37,423 nt of DNA, taken from NCBI RefSeq assembly GCF_014646275.1, contig NZ_BMND01000048.1, positions 1 through 37,423 of the forward strand, written 5' to 3'. The notes beneath the pieces were generated by a model. That model ran no database searches. It was not told where the DNA came from and worked only from the letters and a program-made list of their open reading frames with translations. The translations under genes were made by a program, and so were the position numbers. Positions 28,676-36,056 of the stretch are shown in pieces (position 1 is the first letter of the stretch; each line of letters begins with the position of its first letter). The stretch comes from Streptomyces kronopolitis. Lineage in GTDB: Bacteria; Actinomycetota; Actinomycetes; Streptomycetales; Streptomycetaceae.

Positions 28676-30691
28676 ATGAGCCAGTACCCGCATCTGATGA
28701 GCCCGCTCGACCTCGGGTTCACCACCCTTCCCAACCGGGTGCTGATGGGTTCGATGCACATCGGCCTGGAGGAGGCGGAGAACGGCTTCGCGCGGATGGC
28801 CGCCTTCTACGCCGCCCGGGCGCGCGGCGGCGTCGGCCTGATGGTGACCGGCGGCATCGCGCCGAACGACGCGGGGCGACCGTACGAGGGCGGGGCCAAG
28901 CTCACCACCGAGGCCGAGGCGGCGCAGCACCGGACCGTGACCGACGCGGTGCACGCCGCGGGCGGGCGGATCGCGATGCAGATCCTGCACTTCGGGCGGT
29001 ACGCGTACCACCCCGATCTGGTCGCGCCCAGCGCGCTCCAGGCGCCCATCAGCCCCTTCGTGCCGAACGCCCTCACCGAGGACGAGGTCGAGCAGACCGT
29101 CGAGGACTATGTGCGGGCGGCCGAGCTGGCCAAGGCCGCCGGGTACGACGGGGTCGAGATCATGGGCTCGGAAGGCTATTTGATCAACGAGTTCATCGTC
29201 GGCGCGACCAACCAGCGCACCGACCGGTGGGGCGGCTCGTACGAGAACCGGATGCGCTTCCCGCTGGAGATCGTCCGGCGGACCCGGGAGCGGGTCGGCA
29301 CGGACTTCATCCTGATCTACCGGCTCTCGATGCTGGACCTCGTCCCGGGCGGCTCCACCCTGGACGAGGTGATCACCCTCGCCCGGGAGATCGAGGCCGC
29401 CGGCGCCACGATCATCAACACCGGCATCGGCTGGCACGAGGCCCGGATCCCCACCATCGTGACCTCGGTGCCGCGCGGCGCCTACACCTGGGTGACCAAG
29501 CGGCTGATGGGCTCGGTGTCCATCCCCCTGGTGACCAGCAACCGCATCAACACCCCGGAGGTCGCCGAGGAGCTGCTCGCCGACGGGCGGGCCGACATGG
29601 TCTCCCTGGCCCGGCCCTTCCTCGCCGACCCGGACTTCGTCGCCAAGGCCCGCGACGGCCGGTCCGACGCGATCAACACCTGCATCGGCTGCAACCAGGC
29701 CTGCCTCGACCACACCTTCAGCGGCAAGATCACCTCCTGCCTGGTCAACCCGCGGGCCTGCCACGAGACCGAGCTGGTGCTGTCCCCCACCCGGCGGCGC
29801 AAGCGGCTCGCGGTGGTCGGCGCCGGCCCCGCCGGACTCGCCTGCGCGGTCTCCGCCGCCGAACGCGGCCACGAGGTGACCCTGTTCGACGCCGCGGCCG
29901 AGATCGGCGGGCAGCTGAACATCGCCAAGCGGATCCCGGGCAAGGAGGAGTTCGACGAGACCCTGCGCTACTTCCGCACCCAGCTGGCCCACCACGGCGT
30001 GCAGGTGCGGCTGAACACCACCGTTGCGGCCGGGGACCTCGGCGACTACGACGAGATCGTGGTCGCCACCGGTGTCACCCCCCGCACCCCGGAGATCGAG
30101 GGCCTGGACCACCCGAGCGTGGTCAGCTACCTGGACGTGCTGCGGGACGGGGCGCCGGTCGGCGACCGGGTGGCCGTCATCGGGGCGGGCGGCATCGGGT
30201 TCGACGTCGCCGAGTTCCTGACCGACGCCGGCGACGCGGCGAGCCAGGACCCGGAGACCTACTTCCGGGCCTGGGGCGTGGACACCACGTACGCGGAGCG
30301 CGGCGGCCTGCGCGCGCCCGAGCGCCCCAAGACGCCGCGCCAGGTGCACCTGCTCCAGCGCAAGACCTCCAAGGTCGGCGCCGGCCTCGGCAAGACCACC
30401 GGCTGGATCCACCGGGCCGAGCTGCGCCACCGCGGCGTGACGACGGTCGCCGGGGCGGCGTACGAGCGGATCGACGACGAGGGGCTGCACCTGACCGTGG
30501 ACGGCACGGCCACCGTGCTCCCCGTGGACACCGTCGTCCTGTGCACCGGGCAGGAGCCGCGCCGGGACCTCTACGAGGAGCTGCGGGCCGAGGGGCGCGC
30601 GGTGCATCTGATCGGCGGTGCGGACGTCGCCGCGGAGCTGGACGCCAAGCGGGCCATCGCCCAGGGCACGGAGCTGGCCGCGGCACTGTGA
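28676..30691 (+). CDS. fadH: 2,4-dienoyl-CoA reductase (NADPH)
   Basis: A 671-residue flavo-iron-sulfur enzyme, highly similar along its length to E. coli FadH (672). It reduces 2,4-dienoyl-CoA during beta-oxidation of unsaturated fatty acids. The N-terminal FMN barrel has Tyr168 (SEGYLINEF) and His254 (GIGWHEARIP), the catalytic pair. The [4Fe-4S] ligands are Cys336, Cys339, Cys343 and Cys355 (CIGCNQAC). The FAD/NADPH domains start at VGAGPAGLA (381-389) and VIGAGGIGFD. ATG at 28676 follows GGAGG by 5 nt. The open frame extends far upstream, but only this part has family similarity. It is probably co-regulated with padR, 52 nt downstream. Confidence 0.97.
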   Translation: MSQYPHLMSPLDLGFTTLPNRVLMGSMHIGLEEAENGFARMAAFYAARARGGVGLMVTGGIAPNDAGRPYEGGAKLTTEAEAAQHRTVTDAVHAAGGRIAMQILHFGRYAYHPDLVAPSALQAPISPFVPNALTEDEVEQTVEDYVRAAELAKAAGYDGVEIMGSEGYLINEFIVGATNQRTDRWGGSYENRMRFPLEIVRRTRERVGTDFILIYRLSMLDLVPGGSTLDEVITLAREIEAAGATIINTGIGWHEARIPTIVTSVPRGAYTWVTKRLMGSVSIPLVTSNRINTPEVAEELLADGRADMVSLARPFLADPDFVAKARDGRSDAINTCIGCNQACLDHTFSGKITSCLVNPRACHETELVLSPTRRRKRLAVVGAGPAGLACAVSAAERGHEVTLFDAAAEIGGQLNIAKRIPGKEEFDETLRYFRTQLAHHGVQVRLNTTVAAGDLGDYDEIVVATGVTPRTPEIEGLDHPSVVSYLDVLRDGAPVGDRVAVIGAGGIGFDVAEFLTDAGDAASQDPETYFRAWGVDTTYAERGGLRAPERPKTPRQVHLLQRKTSKVGAGLGKTTGWIHRAELRHRGVTTVAGAAYERIDDEGLHLTVDGTATVLPVDTVVLCTGQEPRRDLYEELRAEGRAVHLIGGADVAAELDAKRAIAQGTELAAAL

Positions 30692-30703
30692 CCTGTACTG
30701 CTG

Positions 30704-30735
30704 CCTAGGACGGGTCCGCGCGGTCCCGTCCTAGG
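30704..30735 (+). promoter_or_regulatory. 11-bp inverted repeat between fadH and the PadR gene
   Basis: CCTAGGACGGG (30704-30714) and CCCGTCCTAGG (30725-30735) with a 10-nt loop fill the 52-nt gap. The only purine-rich ribosome-site candidate for the PadR gene (AGGA, 30733-30736) lies in the right arm. The element could terminate fadH transcripts, hide the PadR ribosome site, or act as a DNA operator. Confidence 0.55.
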
Positions 30736-30743
30736 ATTCCCTC

Positions 30744-31310
30744 ATGTCTCTCCCGCACGCGATCCTCACCGCCCTGCTAGAGAAGCCGTCGTCGGGGCTG
30801 GAGCTGACCCGGAGGTTCGACCGGTCGATCGGCTACTTCTGGTCGGCCACCCATCAGCAGATCTACCGGGAGCTGGGGAAGCTGGAGCTGGCCGGATACA
30901 TCCGGGCGCTGCCCTCCGACCAGCCCTCGCGCGGGCAGAAGAAGCAGTTCGCGGTGCTGCCGGCGGGGCGCACCGAGCTGACCCGCTGGGCGTCCGCCGA
31001 GCAGGAGTCCAAGCCCATCCGGGACGCGCTGCTGCTGCGGCTGCGGGCCTCGGCGGTGGTGGGGCGGGCCGGGCTCGACGAGGAGCTGCGGCGCCATCTG
31101 GCGCTGCACCGGCGGCAGTTGGCGGAGTACCAGGAGATCGAGGGCCGTGACTTCGGGGCCGCGGCGGACCCCGAGGACCGGCTGCGGCGGCTGGTGCTGC
31201 GGGCCGGGATCGGCCTGGAGACCTTCTGGGTGGACTGGCTGGCGCAGGCGCTGGCGGAGGTCGAGGACATGGACGCCGCCGAGCCCCCGCGGGAGCGCCC
31301 GGGCGGCTGA
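30744..31310 (+). CDS. PadR-family transcriptional regulator
   Basis: A 188-residue protein with an N-terminal PadR winged helix (residues 1-80: HAILTALLEKPSSGLELTRRFDRSIGYFWSATHQQIYRELGKLE) and a helical C-terminal dimerisation domain (residues about 90-170, Vir_act_alpha_C type). PadR proteins generally repress and are released by small lipophilic or aromatic ligands. It follows fadH by 52 nt. A fatty acyl-CoA or fatty acid inducer and binding at the 28603 palindrome are plausible but inferred. It ends at a very strong bidirectional terminator. Confidence 0.92.
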   Translation: MSLPHAILTALLEKPSSGLELTRRFDRSIGYFWSATHQQIYRELGKLELAGYIRALPSDQPSRGQKKQFAVLPAGRTELTRWASAEQESKPIRDALLLRLRASAVVGRAGLDEELRRHLALHRRQLAEYQEIEGRDFGAAADPEDRLRRLVLRAGIGLETFWVDWLAQALAEVEDMDAAEPPRERPGG

Positions 31311-31331
31311 GCCTCCCGGGGCGCGGGTGCG

Positions 31332-31370
31332 GGGCGGCCGGCCCCGGGGATGCCCCGGGGCCGGCCGCCC
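31332..31370. terminator. Bidirectional terminator after the PadR gene
   Basis: A perfect 18-bp all-GC stem (31332-31349 with 31353-31370) with the 3-nt loop ATG. It lies between the PadR stop and the stop of the convergent small gene. Confidence 0.8.
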
Positions 31371-31387
31371 GCTGTGCATGAGGGGGC

Positions 31388-31660
31388 TCAGCAGTGGTCG
31401 TAGAGGAGCGCGCGCACCAGGCGGCAGGTGGTGTCGGACGGGGCGTGGACCCCGATGTCGGCCGCGGTGCCGCGGATCCGGCGGTTGGTGGCCTGCTCGG
31501 GGCGGTAGACGCCGGTGTCGAGCAGGGCTATGGCCAGCCGCATGGCCTTCAGGCGGCGGTGGTGTGATTCGTACCGCTCGCGCGGCCATCCGGCGGGCAG
31601 CGGCTTCTTGGGCAGCGGGTGGGCCGGGAGAGGCTTCGTGACGAGTGTGGCAGCGGTCAT
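31388..31660 (-). CDS. Small conserved protein (90 aa), function unknown
   Basis: A 90-residue basic protein. A Pro-rich start (TKPLPAHPLPKKPLPAGWP) is followed by a helical part with RYESHHRRLKAMRLAIALLDTGVYRPEQATNRRIR and a C-terminal SDTTCRLVRALLYDHC. I recall close relatives in many Streptomyces but no known function. The ATG at 31660 has a very strong ribosome site (AGGAGG), suggesting high expression. A -10-like TAGAAT lies at 31711-31706 on the minus strand, without a clear -35. The two Cys residues are not arranged as a metal site. Confidence 0.8.
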   Translation of the reverse strand: MTAATLVTKPLPAHPLPKKPLPAGWPRERYESHHRRLKAMRLAIALLDTGVYRPEQATNRRIRGTAADIGVHAPSDTTCRLVRALLYDHC

Positions 31661-31850
31661 CGGCGACCTCCTGGAGCGTGGATGAACCCTCACTGACTGG
31701 TTCCCATTCTACTGGCCACCACTGACAAAAGCCCCTGGCCAGGCGGCATTTGGGCCCCGGAGAAGCCTCGGGGCGAGCCCGTCCGGCGGCGTCCTCCGAG
31801 GGCGGCGCGGACGGTGTTCCGAGCGGCTCCGGAGGACGGCGGCACGCGGC

Positions 31851-32759
31851 TCATCCGCCGGACGGCGCGAGCGGGGGCAGCGTCTCCTCGGCCGCCGCGA
31901 GGATCTCCGTGACCCGCAGGCCGAAGCGCAGGTCGCAGGCGTTGGGCAGGCCGGACGCGGCGGCGGCGAGCAGGGCGTCGACGGCGCGGTGGTAGGCCGC
32001 TTCCGGGCCGTCCAGGCGGCGCGGCAGGCAGGTGGTGCCCGCGGTGCCGCGCAGGGTGATCTCCACGCCGGCCGCCGCGGCCGGGGCGGTCAGCGCGAGC
32101 GTCGCGGTGCTGGCCGCGCCGCTGCCGTGCCGCATCGTCAGCAGCACCGCGTCGGCCGGGCCCCGGGTCGCGGTGACCTCCTCCACGTCGCCGAGGACCG
32201 GCAGCAGCACGGACAGCGCGTGCGGGCCGACGTCCCACAGGCCGCCCTTCTCCCGGCGCCAGGGCGAGTGCGCGTACGGGCTGGCGCTGTCCTCGGCGAA
32301 GACCGAGCCGAGCCAGTCGGCGTGCGCGGTGAACCAGCCGCCGGCCGCGGCCTGGGCGGCGATCCACTCCCCCTCCTGCGCCCCGAAGCGCGCCGTGAAG
32401 AAGACCACCGAGGCGACGCCCGCCCGCTCGGCGGCCGCGGCGAGCGCGCGGGCCTCGGGCACGGCGGTGGCGACCGGCTTGTCCAGGAGCAGATGGCAGC
32501 CGGCCTCCGCCGCCCGGACCGCCAAGGGGGCCTGTACGGAGGGCGGCAGGGCGACGGCGAGCGCGTCGCAGTCCGCGAACAGCTCGTCGGGGCTGTCGTA
32601 CGGGCGGCTGCCGTGCACCTGGGCCAGCGCGGCGGCGGCCTCCGCCCGGCGGCCCCAGACGCCGGCGAGTTCGACGCCGGGGTGGGCGGCGAGGGCGGGG
32701 GCGTGCACACGCCGCGCCCAGGGTCCGGTGCCGAGGAGTCCGATGCGCAGGGTCGTCAT
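31851..32759 (-). CDS. Gfo/Idh/MocA-family oxidoreductase
   Basis: A 302-residue protein. The N-terminal Rossmann motif GLLGTGPWA (residues 8-16) binds NAD(P). DKPVA (about residues 93-97) matches the conserved EKP lysine motif of the family. The C-terminal alpha/beta domain contains the segment WDVGPHALSVLLPVLGD, with the usual GxHxxD-like His. Substrates in this family are usually sugars, inositols or related alcohols; none can be assigned here. ATG at 32759 lacks a ribosome site, so translation may be leaderless. It is divergent from glnII with 270 nt between starts; the GlnR box is closer to glnII. Confidence 0.88.
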   Translation of the reverse strand: MTTLRIGLLGTGPWARRVHAPALAAHPGVELAGVWGRRAEAAAALAQVHGSRPYDSPDELFADCDALAVALPPSVQAPLAVRAAEAGCHLLLDKPVATAVPEARALAAAAERAGVASVVFFTARFGAQEGEWIAAQAAAGGWFTAHADWLGSVFAEDSASPYAHSPWRREKGGLWDVGPHALSVLLPVLGDVEEVTATRGPADAVLLTMRHGSGAASTATLALTAPAAAAGVEITLRGTAGTTCLPRRLDGPEAAYHRAVDALLAAAASGLPNACDLRFGLRVTEILAAAEETLPPLAPSGG

Positions 32760-32921
32760 GCGGGCCAGTGTCTCGCGGCGCGCCGTCCGGGGACCGGCTG
32801 CGCCGCGCTGGTGGCGTCCGCGCGCCCGAGCCTCGCCATGACCCTCCGCAGAGCCTCACGAGCACGATAATCCGAGGCTTTCAGCCGCCCACGCCTTCGA
32901 AATACCGGGATGTCCGACCCG

Positions 32922-32975
32922 GTAACCTGCGGTTCACAAATGAGCAACGGACGGGAAACGGCACGTTGCGAGAGT
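32922..32975 (+). promoter_or_regulatory. GlnR box and possible -10 of glnII
   Basis: Half-sites GTAAC (32922-32926), TTCAC (32933-32937), GCAAC (32944-32948) and GAAAC (32955-32959) are phased by exactly 11 nt, the GlnR arrangement. GAGAGT (32970-32975) occupies the same distance from the last half-site as the glnA -10 does and is a weak -10 candidate. Predicts induction of glnII under nitrogen limitation. Confidence 0.8.
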
Positions 32976-33029
32976 GCGGCAGTACACCCGCCCCGGGGCC
33001 CGCACCCACCCGCAGCAAGAGGAACACCC

Positions 33030-34052
33030 GTGAGCATCAAGGCCGAATACCTCTGGATCGACGGCACCCAGCCGACCGCCAAGCTCCGCTCCAAGACCAA
33101 GATCCTCGCGGACGGGAGCACGCTGCCGCGCTGGGGCTTCGACGGGTCCAGCACCCACCAGGCCGAGGGCCACGCCTCCGACCTCGTGCTGGAGCCGGTC
33201 TTCAGCTGCCCCGACCCGATCCGCGGCGGCGACCACCTGCTGGTGCTCTGCGAGGTCCTGCACACCGACCTGACCCCGCACCCCTCCAACACCCGTGCGC
33301 TGCTGCGCCCGGTGGCGGAGGAGTTCGCCGGCCAGGAGCCGATCTTCGGCATCGAGCAGGAGTACACCTTCCTCCGGGGCGAGCGGCCGCTCGGCTTCCC
33401 CGAGGGCGGCGGCTTCCCGGCCCCGCAGGCCGACTACTACTGCGGCGTGGGCGCCGACGCGATCTTCGGCCGGGAGATCGTCGAGAAGCACCTCGACCTG
33501 TGCCTGGCGGCCGGTCTCGGCCTGTCCGGGATCAACGCCGAGGTCATGCCCGGCCAGTGGGAGTTCCAGGTGGGCGCGCTGGCGCCGCTGGAGGTCTCGG
33601 ACCACATGTGGGTGGCTCGCTGGCTGCTGCACCGGGTCGCGGAGGAGTACGGCGTCACCGCCTCGCTGGACGCCAAGCCGGCCCGGGGCGACTGGAACGG
33701 CGCCGGCGCGCACACCAACTTCTCCACCCGTGCGATGCGCGAGGGCTACGACGCGATCATCACCGCCTGCGAGGCGCTGGGCCAGGGCGACAAGCCGCTG
33801 GAGCACGTGCGCCAGTACGGCACCGGCATCGAGGAGCGGCTGACCGGCGCACACGAGACCGCCCCCTGGGACGCGTACTCCTACGGCGCCTCCGACCGCG
33901 GCGCCTCGGTGCGCATCCCCTGGCAGGTGGAGGTCGAGAAGAAGGGCTACATCGAGGACCGCCGGCCGAACGCCAACGTCGACCCGTATGTGGTGACCCG
34001 TCTGATCACGGACACCTGCTGCACGGAGCTGGCCCGGCGCGAGCAGGTCTGA
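33030..34052 (+). CDS. glnII: Glutamine synthetase type II (eukaryotic type)
   Basis: A 340-residue GSII, the shorter, heat-labile type shared with eukaryotes and rhizobia. Recognisable parts are the N-terminal KAEYLWIDGTQP, the LPRWGFDGSST segment, the EQEYTFL metal site, GINAEVMPGQWEFQVG, and the ATP-site region GAGAHTNFSTRAMR. It lacks an adenylylation loop, so control is mainly transcriptional, consistent with the GlnR box upstream. GTG at 33030 has AAGAGGA before it. An in-frame ATG at 32910 would start upstream of the GlnR box and is wrong. Two tandem terminators follow. Confidence 0.97.
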   Translation: MSIKAEYLWIDGTQPTAKLRSKTKILADGSTLPRWGFDGSSTHQAEGHASDLVLEPVFSCPDPIRGGDHLLVLCEVLHTDLTPHPSNTRALLRPVAEEFAGQEPIFGIEQEYTFLRGERPLGFPEGGGFPAPQADYYCGVGADAIFGREIVEKHLDLCLAAGLGLSGINAEVMPGQWEFQVGALAPLEVSDHMWVARWLLHRVAEEYGVTASLDAKPARGDWNGAGAHTNFSTRAMREGYDAIITACEALGQGDKPLEHVRQYGTGIEERLTGAHETAPWDAYSYGASDRGASVRIPWQVEVEKKGYIEDRRPNANVDPYVVTRLITDTCCTELARREQV

Positions 34053-34073
34053 CCCGTCGCGGCGGGGAGCAGC

Positions 34074-34150
34074 GGGGCCGGGCCGGTGGGGCCCGGCCCC
34101 TTCCCGTTGGCCGACCCCGGCCGCCGCTCGCCGGTGACGGCCGGGGTCGG
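34074..34150 (+). terminator. Two tandem hairpins after glnII
   Basis: Stem 1: 34074-34084 with 34090-34100 (11 bp, 5-nt loop), followed by TTCCCG. Stem 2: a perfect 13 bp, 34111-34123 with 34138-34150, 14-nt loop. They occupy most of the gap to the next gene, leaving only 29 nt before its ATG. Confidence 0.75.
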
Positions 34151-34179
34151 TTGTCGGTGGCGGCTGGCACGCTGGGGGC

Positions 34180-35106
34180 ATGCTTGCGATCAACGTCAGG
34201 ACCGAGACCGGGGCGGAGCGCGCCCATCCGCCGGAGGCCGAACTCGCCGGGCTGCTGCGGCGGATCGGCGCCGCCGACGACCATTTCGTGGTCGTCGAGC
34301 GGATACCGGACCGGCCGCACGTCTTCGTGCAGACCTGGCGGGAGGGCAGGGGCCCGTTCGCCGTGGAGTACCGCGACGGCGCCCCCGAGCGGCACTTCAG
34401 CGCGGAGTGCGACGACCCCGAGCAGGTCGTGGCGGTCTTCCTGGACTGGGCGCGCGGCGGGGACGCCTGGCGCGGCGCGCTCGACTGGCGGCCGGCGGAC
34501 CTCTTCGCCACGCCCGGCCTGGATCCCCGCACCCGCGCGGCCGCCGAGGCGCAGGCTCGCAAGGACATGCGCTCCGGTTTCCGCCGGGCCCACGAGGTCG
34601 CGCAGAGCGTCTGCGACGCGCTCGGTCCCCAGGACCCCCCGGTCACCCTCGACGAGGCGCGGCGGATCGTGGCGGGCCTGTGGGAGGAGCGGCTCACCGA
34701 GCAGGAGCGCTGGCCGGAGGTGACCGGTGCCGACCGGGTCGCGCGGGCCTTCGCCGCCCTGGACTCCCAGGGGCTGACCGCCCGGATGCACTTCACCTGC
34801 TGCAGCAACTGCGCGCTGGCGGAGATGGCCGCCGAACGCCGCGCGGGCGACCGGGGTTTCGTCTTCTTCCACTACCAGGACACCGAGGCCGCCGCGGACG
34901 GCCGGGGGCTCTCGGTCCGCTACGGCGCCTACGCGGACTCCGGGGACTCCGGAGAGGCGCCCGGCGCGGCGCGCGCCGAGGTCGGGCGGACGGTGGCGGC
35001 GGCACTGACCGCGGCGGGGCTGCCGGTGGAGTGGGACGGCGATCCGGACCGCGTCATCGAGGTCACCCCGTTGGACTGGCGCAAGCGGCTGCCGACGGGG
35101 GCCTGA
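34180..35106 (+). CDS. DUF6891-like protein with Cys-rich motif
   Basis: A 308-residue protein. The C-terminal half contains MHFTCCSNCALAEM (Cys207, Cys208, Cys211) and GFVFFHYQDTEAA, which I associate with DUF6891. The first 100 residues form a separate alpha/beta-looking module (FVVVERIPDRPHVFVQTWREG). The Cys cluster could bind metal or be redox-active, but no function is known. There is no clear ribosome site at the ATG (34180), only a G-run directly before it. The stop is one base before the rhomboid-like start, so the two genes are translationally coupled. Confidence 0.8.
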   Translation: MLAINVRTETGAERAHPPEAELAGLLRRIGAADDHFVVVERIPDRPHVFVQTWREGRGPFAVEYRDGAPERHFSAECDDPEQVVAVFLDWARGGDAWRGALDWRPADLFATPGLDPRTRAAAEAQARKDMRSGFRRAHEVAQSVCDALGPQDPPVTLDEARRIVAGLWEERLTEQERWPEVTGADRVARAFAALDSQGLTARMHFTCCSNCALAEMAAERRAGDRGFVFFHYQDTEAAADGRGLSVRYGAYADSGDSGEAPGAARAEVGRTVAAALTAAGLPVEWDGDPDRVIEVTPLDWRKRLPTGA

Positions 35107-35107
35107 G

Positions 35108-35755
35108 ATGTCCGTGCCCGCCCGGCGGTTGGCGCGGTGGGGCGTGCCGTCGCGGGTGCGCCCCGGCGCCGTCCCCCGGCTCGCCCCGCTCTACGTCGGC
35201 GCCGTCCAGCTCGGTGCGTACGCCGCGGCGCGGCTGCCCGACCGGCGGCGCACGGAGCTGCTGCGCGCGCACTCCACCAATGTCATCAATCTGCGGGCCG
35301 GCCGCTGGTGGACGCTGGCGACCAGCGCCGTCCTCGTCGAGCGGCCGCTGCCGCTGCCGTACGCCGCCGCGCTGCTCACCGTCCTGGGCACGGCCGAGGC
35401 GCGCTGGGGCGCCCGGCGCGCGGCGGGGGTGTTCGCGGCCGGGCATGCCGGTGCCTCGCTGCTGGTGTACGCGGGGCTGCGCGGCCGGGTGCGCGGCCAT
35501 CCGCCGGACGCGAGCGCACGAGCCGTCGACGTCGGCGCGAGTTACGGCTTCCATGCCACGCTCGGCGCGCTGGCCGCGGCCGTCCCGCACCGCCGCACGC
35601 GGGCCGTGGCGACCGCCGGCCTGCTGGCCCTGGGCGGGTGGCCGGTGCTGCGCCGGACCCGGACGTTCACCGATGCCGGGCATCTGGCGGCGACGGCGCT
35701 GGGGGTGATGTGCGGGGCGGGGTCGAGGAGACGGGCCGGGGCCGGACCCTCCTGA
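35108..35755 (+). CDS. Rhomboid-like membrane protein
   Basis: A 215-residue protein with about five to six hydrophobic segments. GASYG (143-147) resembles the rhomboid GxSx nucleophile motif with Ser145, and DAGHLAATALG puts His192 in the place of the catalytic His with the HxxxxxxG pattern. GHAGAS (His113) resembles the TM2 His region. It may be an active intramembrane protease or an inactive relative. It starts one base after the DUF6891 stop. This tight coupling suggests the two act together, but I know of no described partnership. Confidence 0.75.
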   Translation: MSVPARRLARWGVPSRVRPGAVPRLAPLYVGAVQLGAYAAARLPDRRRTELLRAHSTNVINLRAGRWWTLATSAVLVERPLPLPYAAALLTVLGTAEARWGARRAAGVFAAGHAGASLLVYAGLRGRVRGHPPDASARAVDVGASYGFHATLGALAAAVPHRRTRAVATAGLLALGGWPVLRRTRTFTDAGHLAATALGVMCGAGSRRRAGAGPS

Positions 35756-35811
35756 GCCCGCGCCCGGGCGCCACCGCACGGCGGATTCGCGTCACACCGC
35801 GGGCCGCACCG

Positions 35812-35840
35812 GGGACAGAACACCGGCCGTCTGGTTCAAT
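35812..35840 (+). promoter_or_regulatory. Candidate promoter of the small leader ORF
   Basis: GGGACA (35812-35817) and TTCAAT (35835-35840) are 17 bp apart and would start transcription near 35847, the ATG of a 34-codon ORF, giving a leaderless or nearly leaderless message. Only weakly supported. Confidence 0.3.
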
Positions 35841-35846
35841 GGGGCC

Positions 35847-35951
35847 ATGGCCAGCCTCAATGACACCGCGACGGGTCGCAGCGACCTCGAGCCGTTCTGG
35901 CCGTCCCGGCAGGCGCACGCCTTCGACCGTCTGTGTTGCCTCGCGCACTGA
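35847..35951 (+). CDS. Possible 34-aa leader peptide with Cys-Cys
   Basis: A short open frame beginning MASLNDTATGRSDLEP and ending DRLCCLAH, with adjacent Cys codons at 35934-35939. It lies in the 301-nt gap before the winged-helix gene. There is no strong ribosome site, but a candidate promoter would make it leaderless. The stop codon sits between two mutually exclusive hairpins (35942-35946/35952-35956 and 35952-35959/36006-36013). Cys-containing upstream ORFs that control translation or attenuation are known in actinobacteria. That this is one is inference from layout. Confidence 0.4.
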   Translation: MASLNDTATGRSDLEPFWPSRQAHAFDRLCCLAH

Positions 35952-36013
35952 GCGCGGGCCCGCACCTCTTTCTCGCCGACGCCGCAGACCGGCGCCGCAC
36001 GCCCTGCCCGCGC
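35942..36013 (+). promoter_or_regulatory. Alternative hairpins after the small ORF
   Basis: CGCGC (35942-35946) can pair GCGCG (35952-35956) around the stop codon. GCGCGGGC (35952-35959) can instead pair GCCCGCGC (36006-36013). The two structures share bases 35952-35956 and cannot coexist. A ribosome paused at the Cys codons would cover the first stem. The winged-helix ATG is 43 nt further downstream. Confidence 0.35.
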
Positions 36014-36056
36014 GCATGACGTCCCCCGACGCCCCTTCGCGCGAAAGCTGACCGTG

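Noticed and set aside
24752..30691. A 1979-codon frame that could be read as a giant fusion ending in FadH
   Set aside because: Only 28676-30691 has family similarity. The upstream part is opposite the acyltransferase and oxygenase genes and crosses the fadH promoter, and a ribosome site precedes the ATG at 28676.
19915..31310. A secondary-metabolite gene cluster
   Set aside because: No polyketide synthase, peptide synthetase, terpene or RiPP core enzyme is present; the genes look like independent small modules.
32910..33029. An upstream ATG start for glnII at 32910
   Set aside because: It would place the GlnR box inside the coding region and add residues not found in GSII. The GTG at 33030 has a ribosome site and the proper N-terminus.
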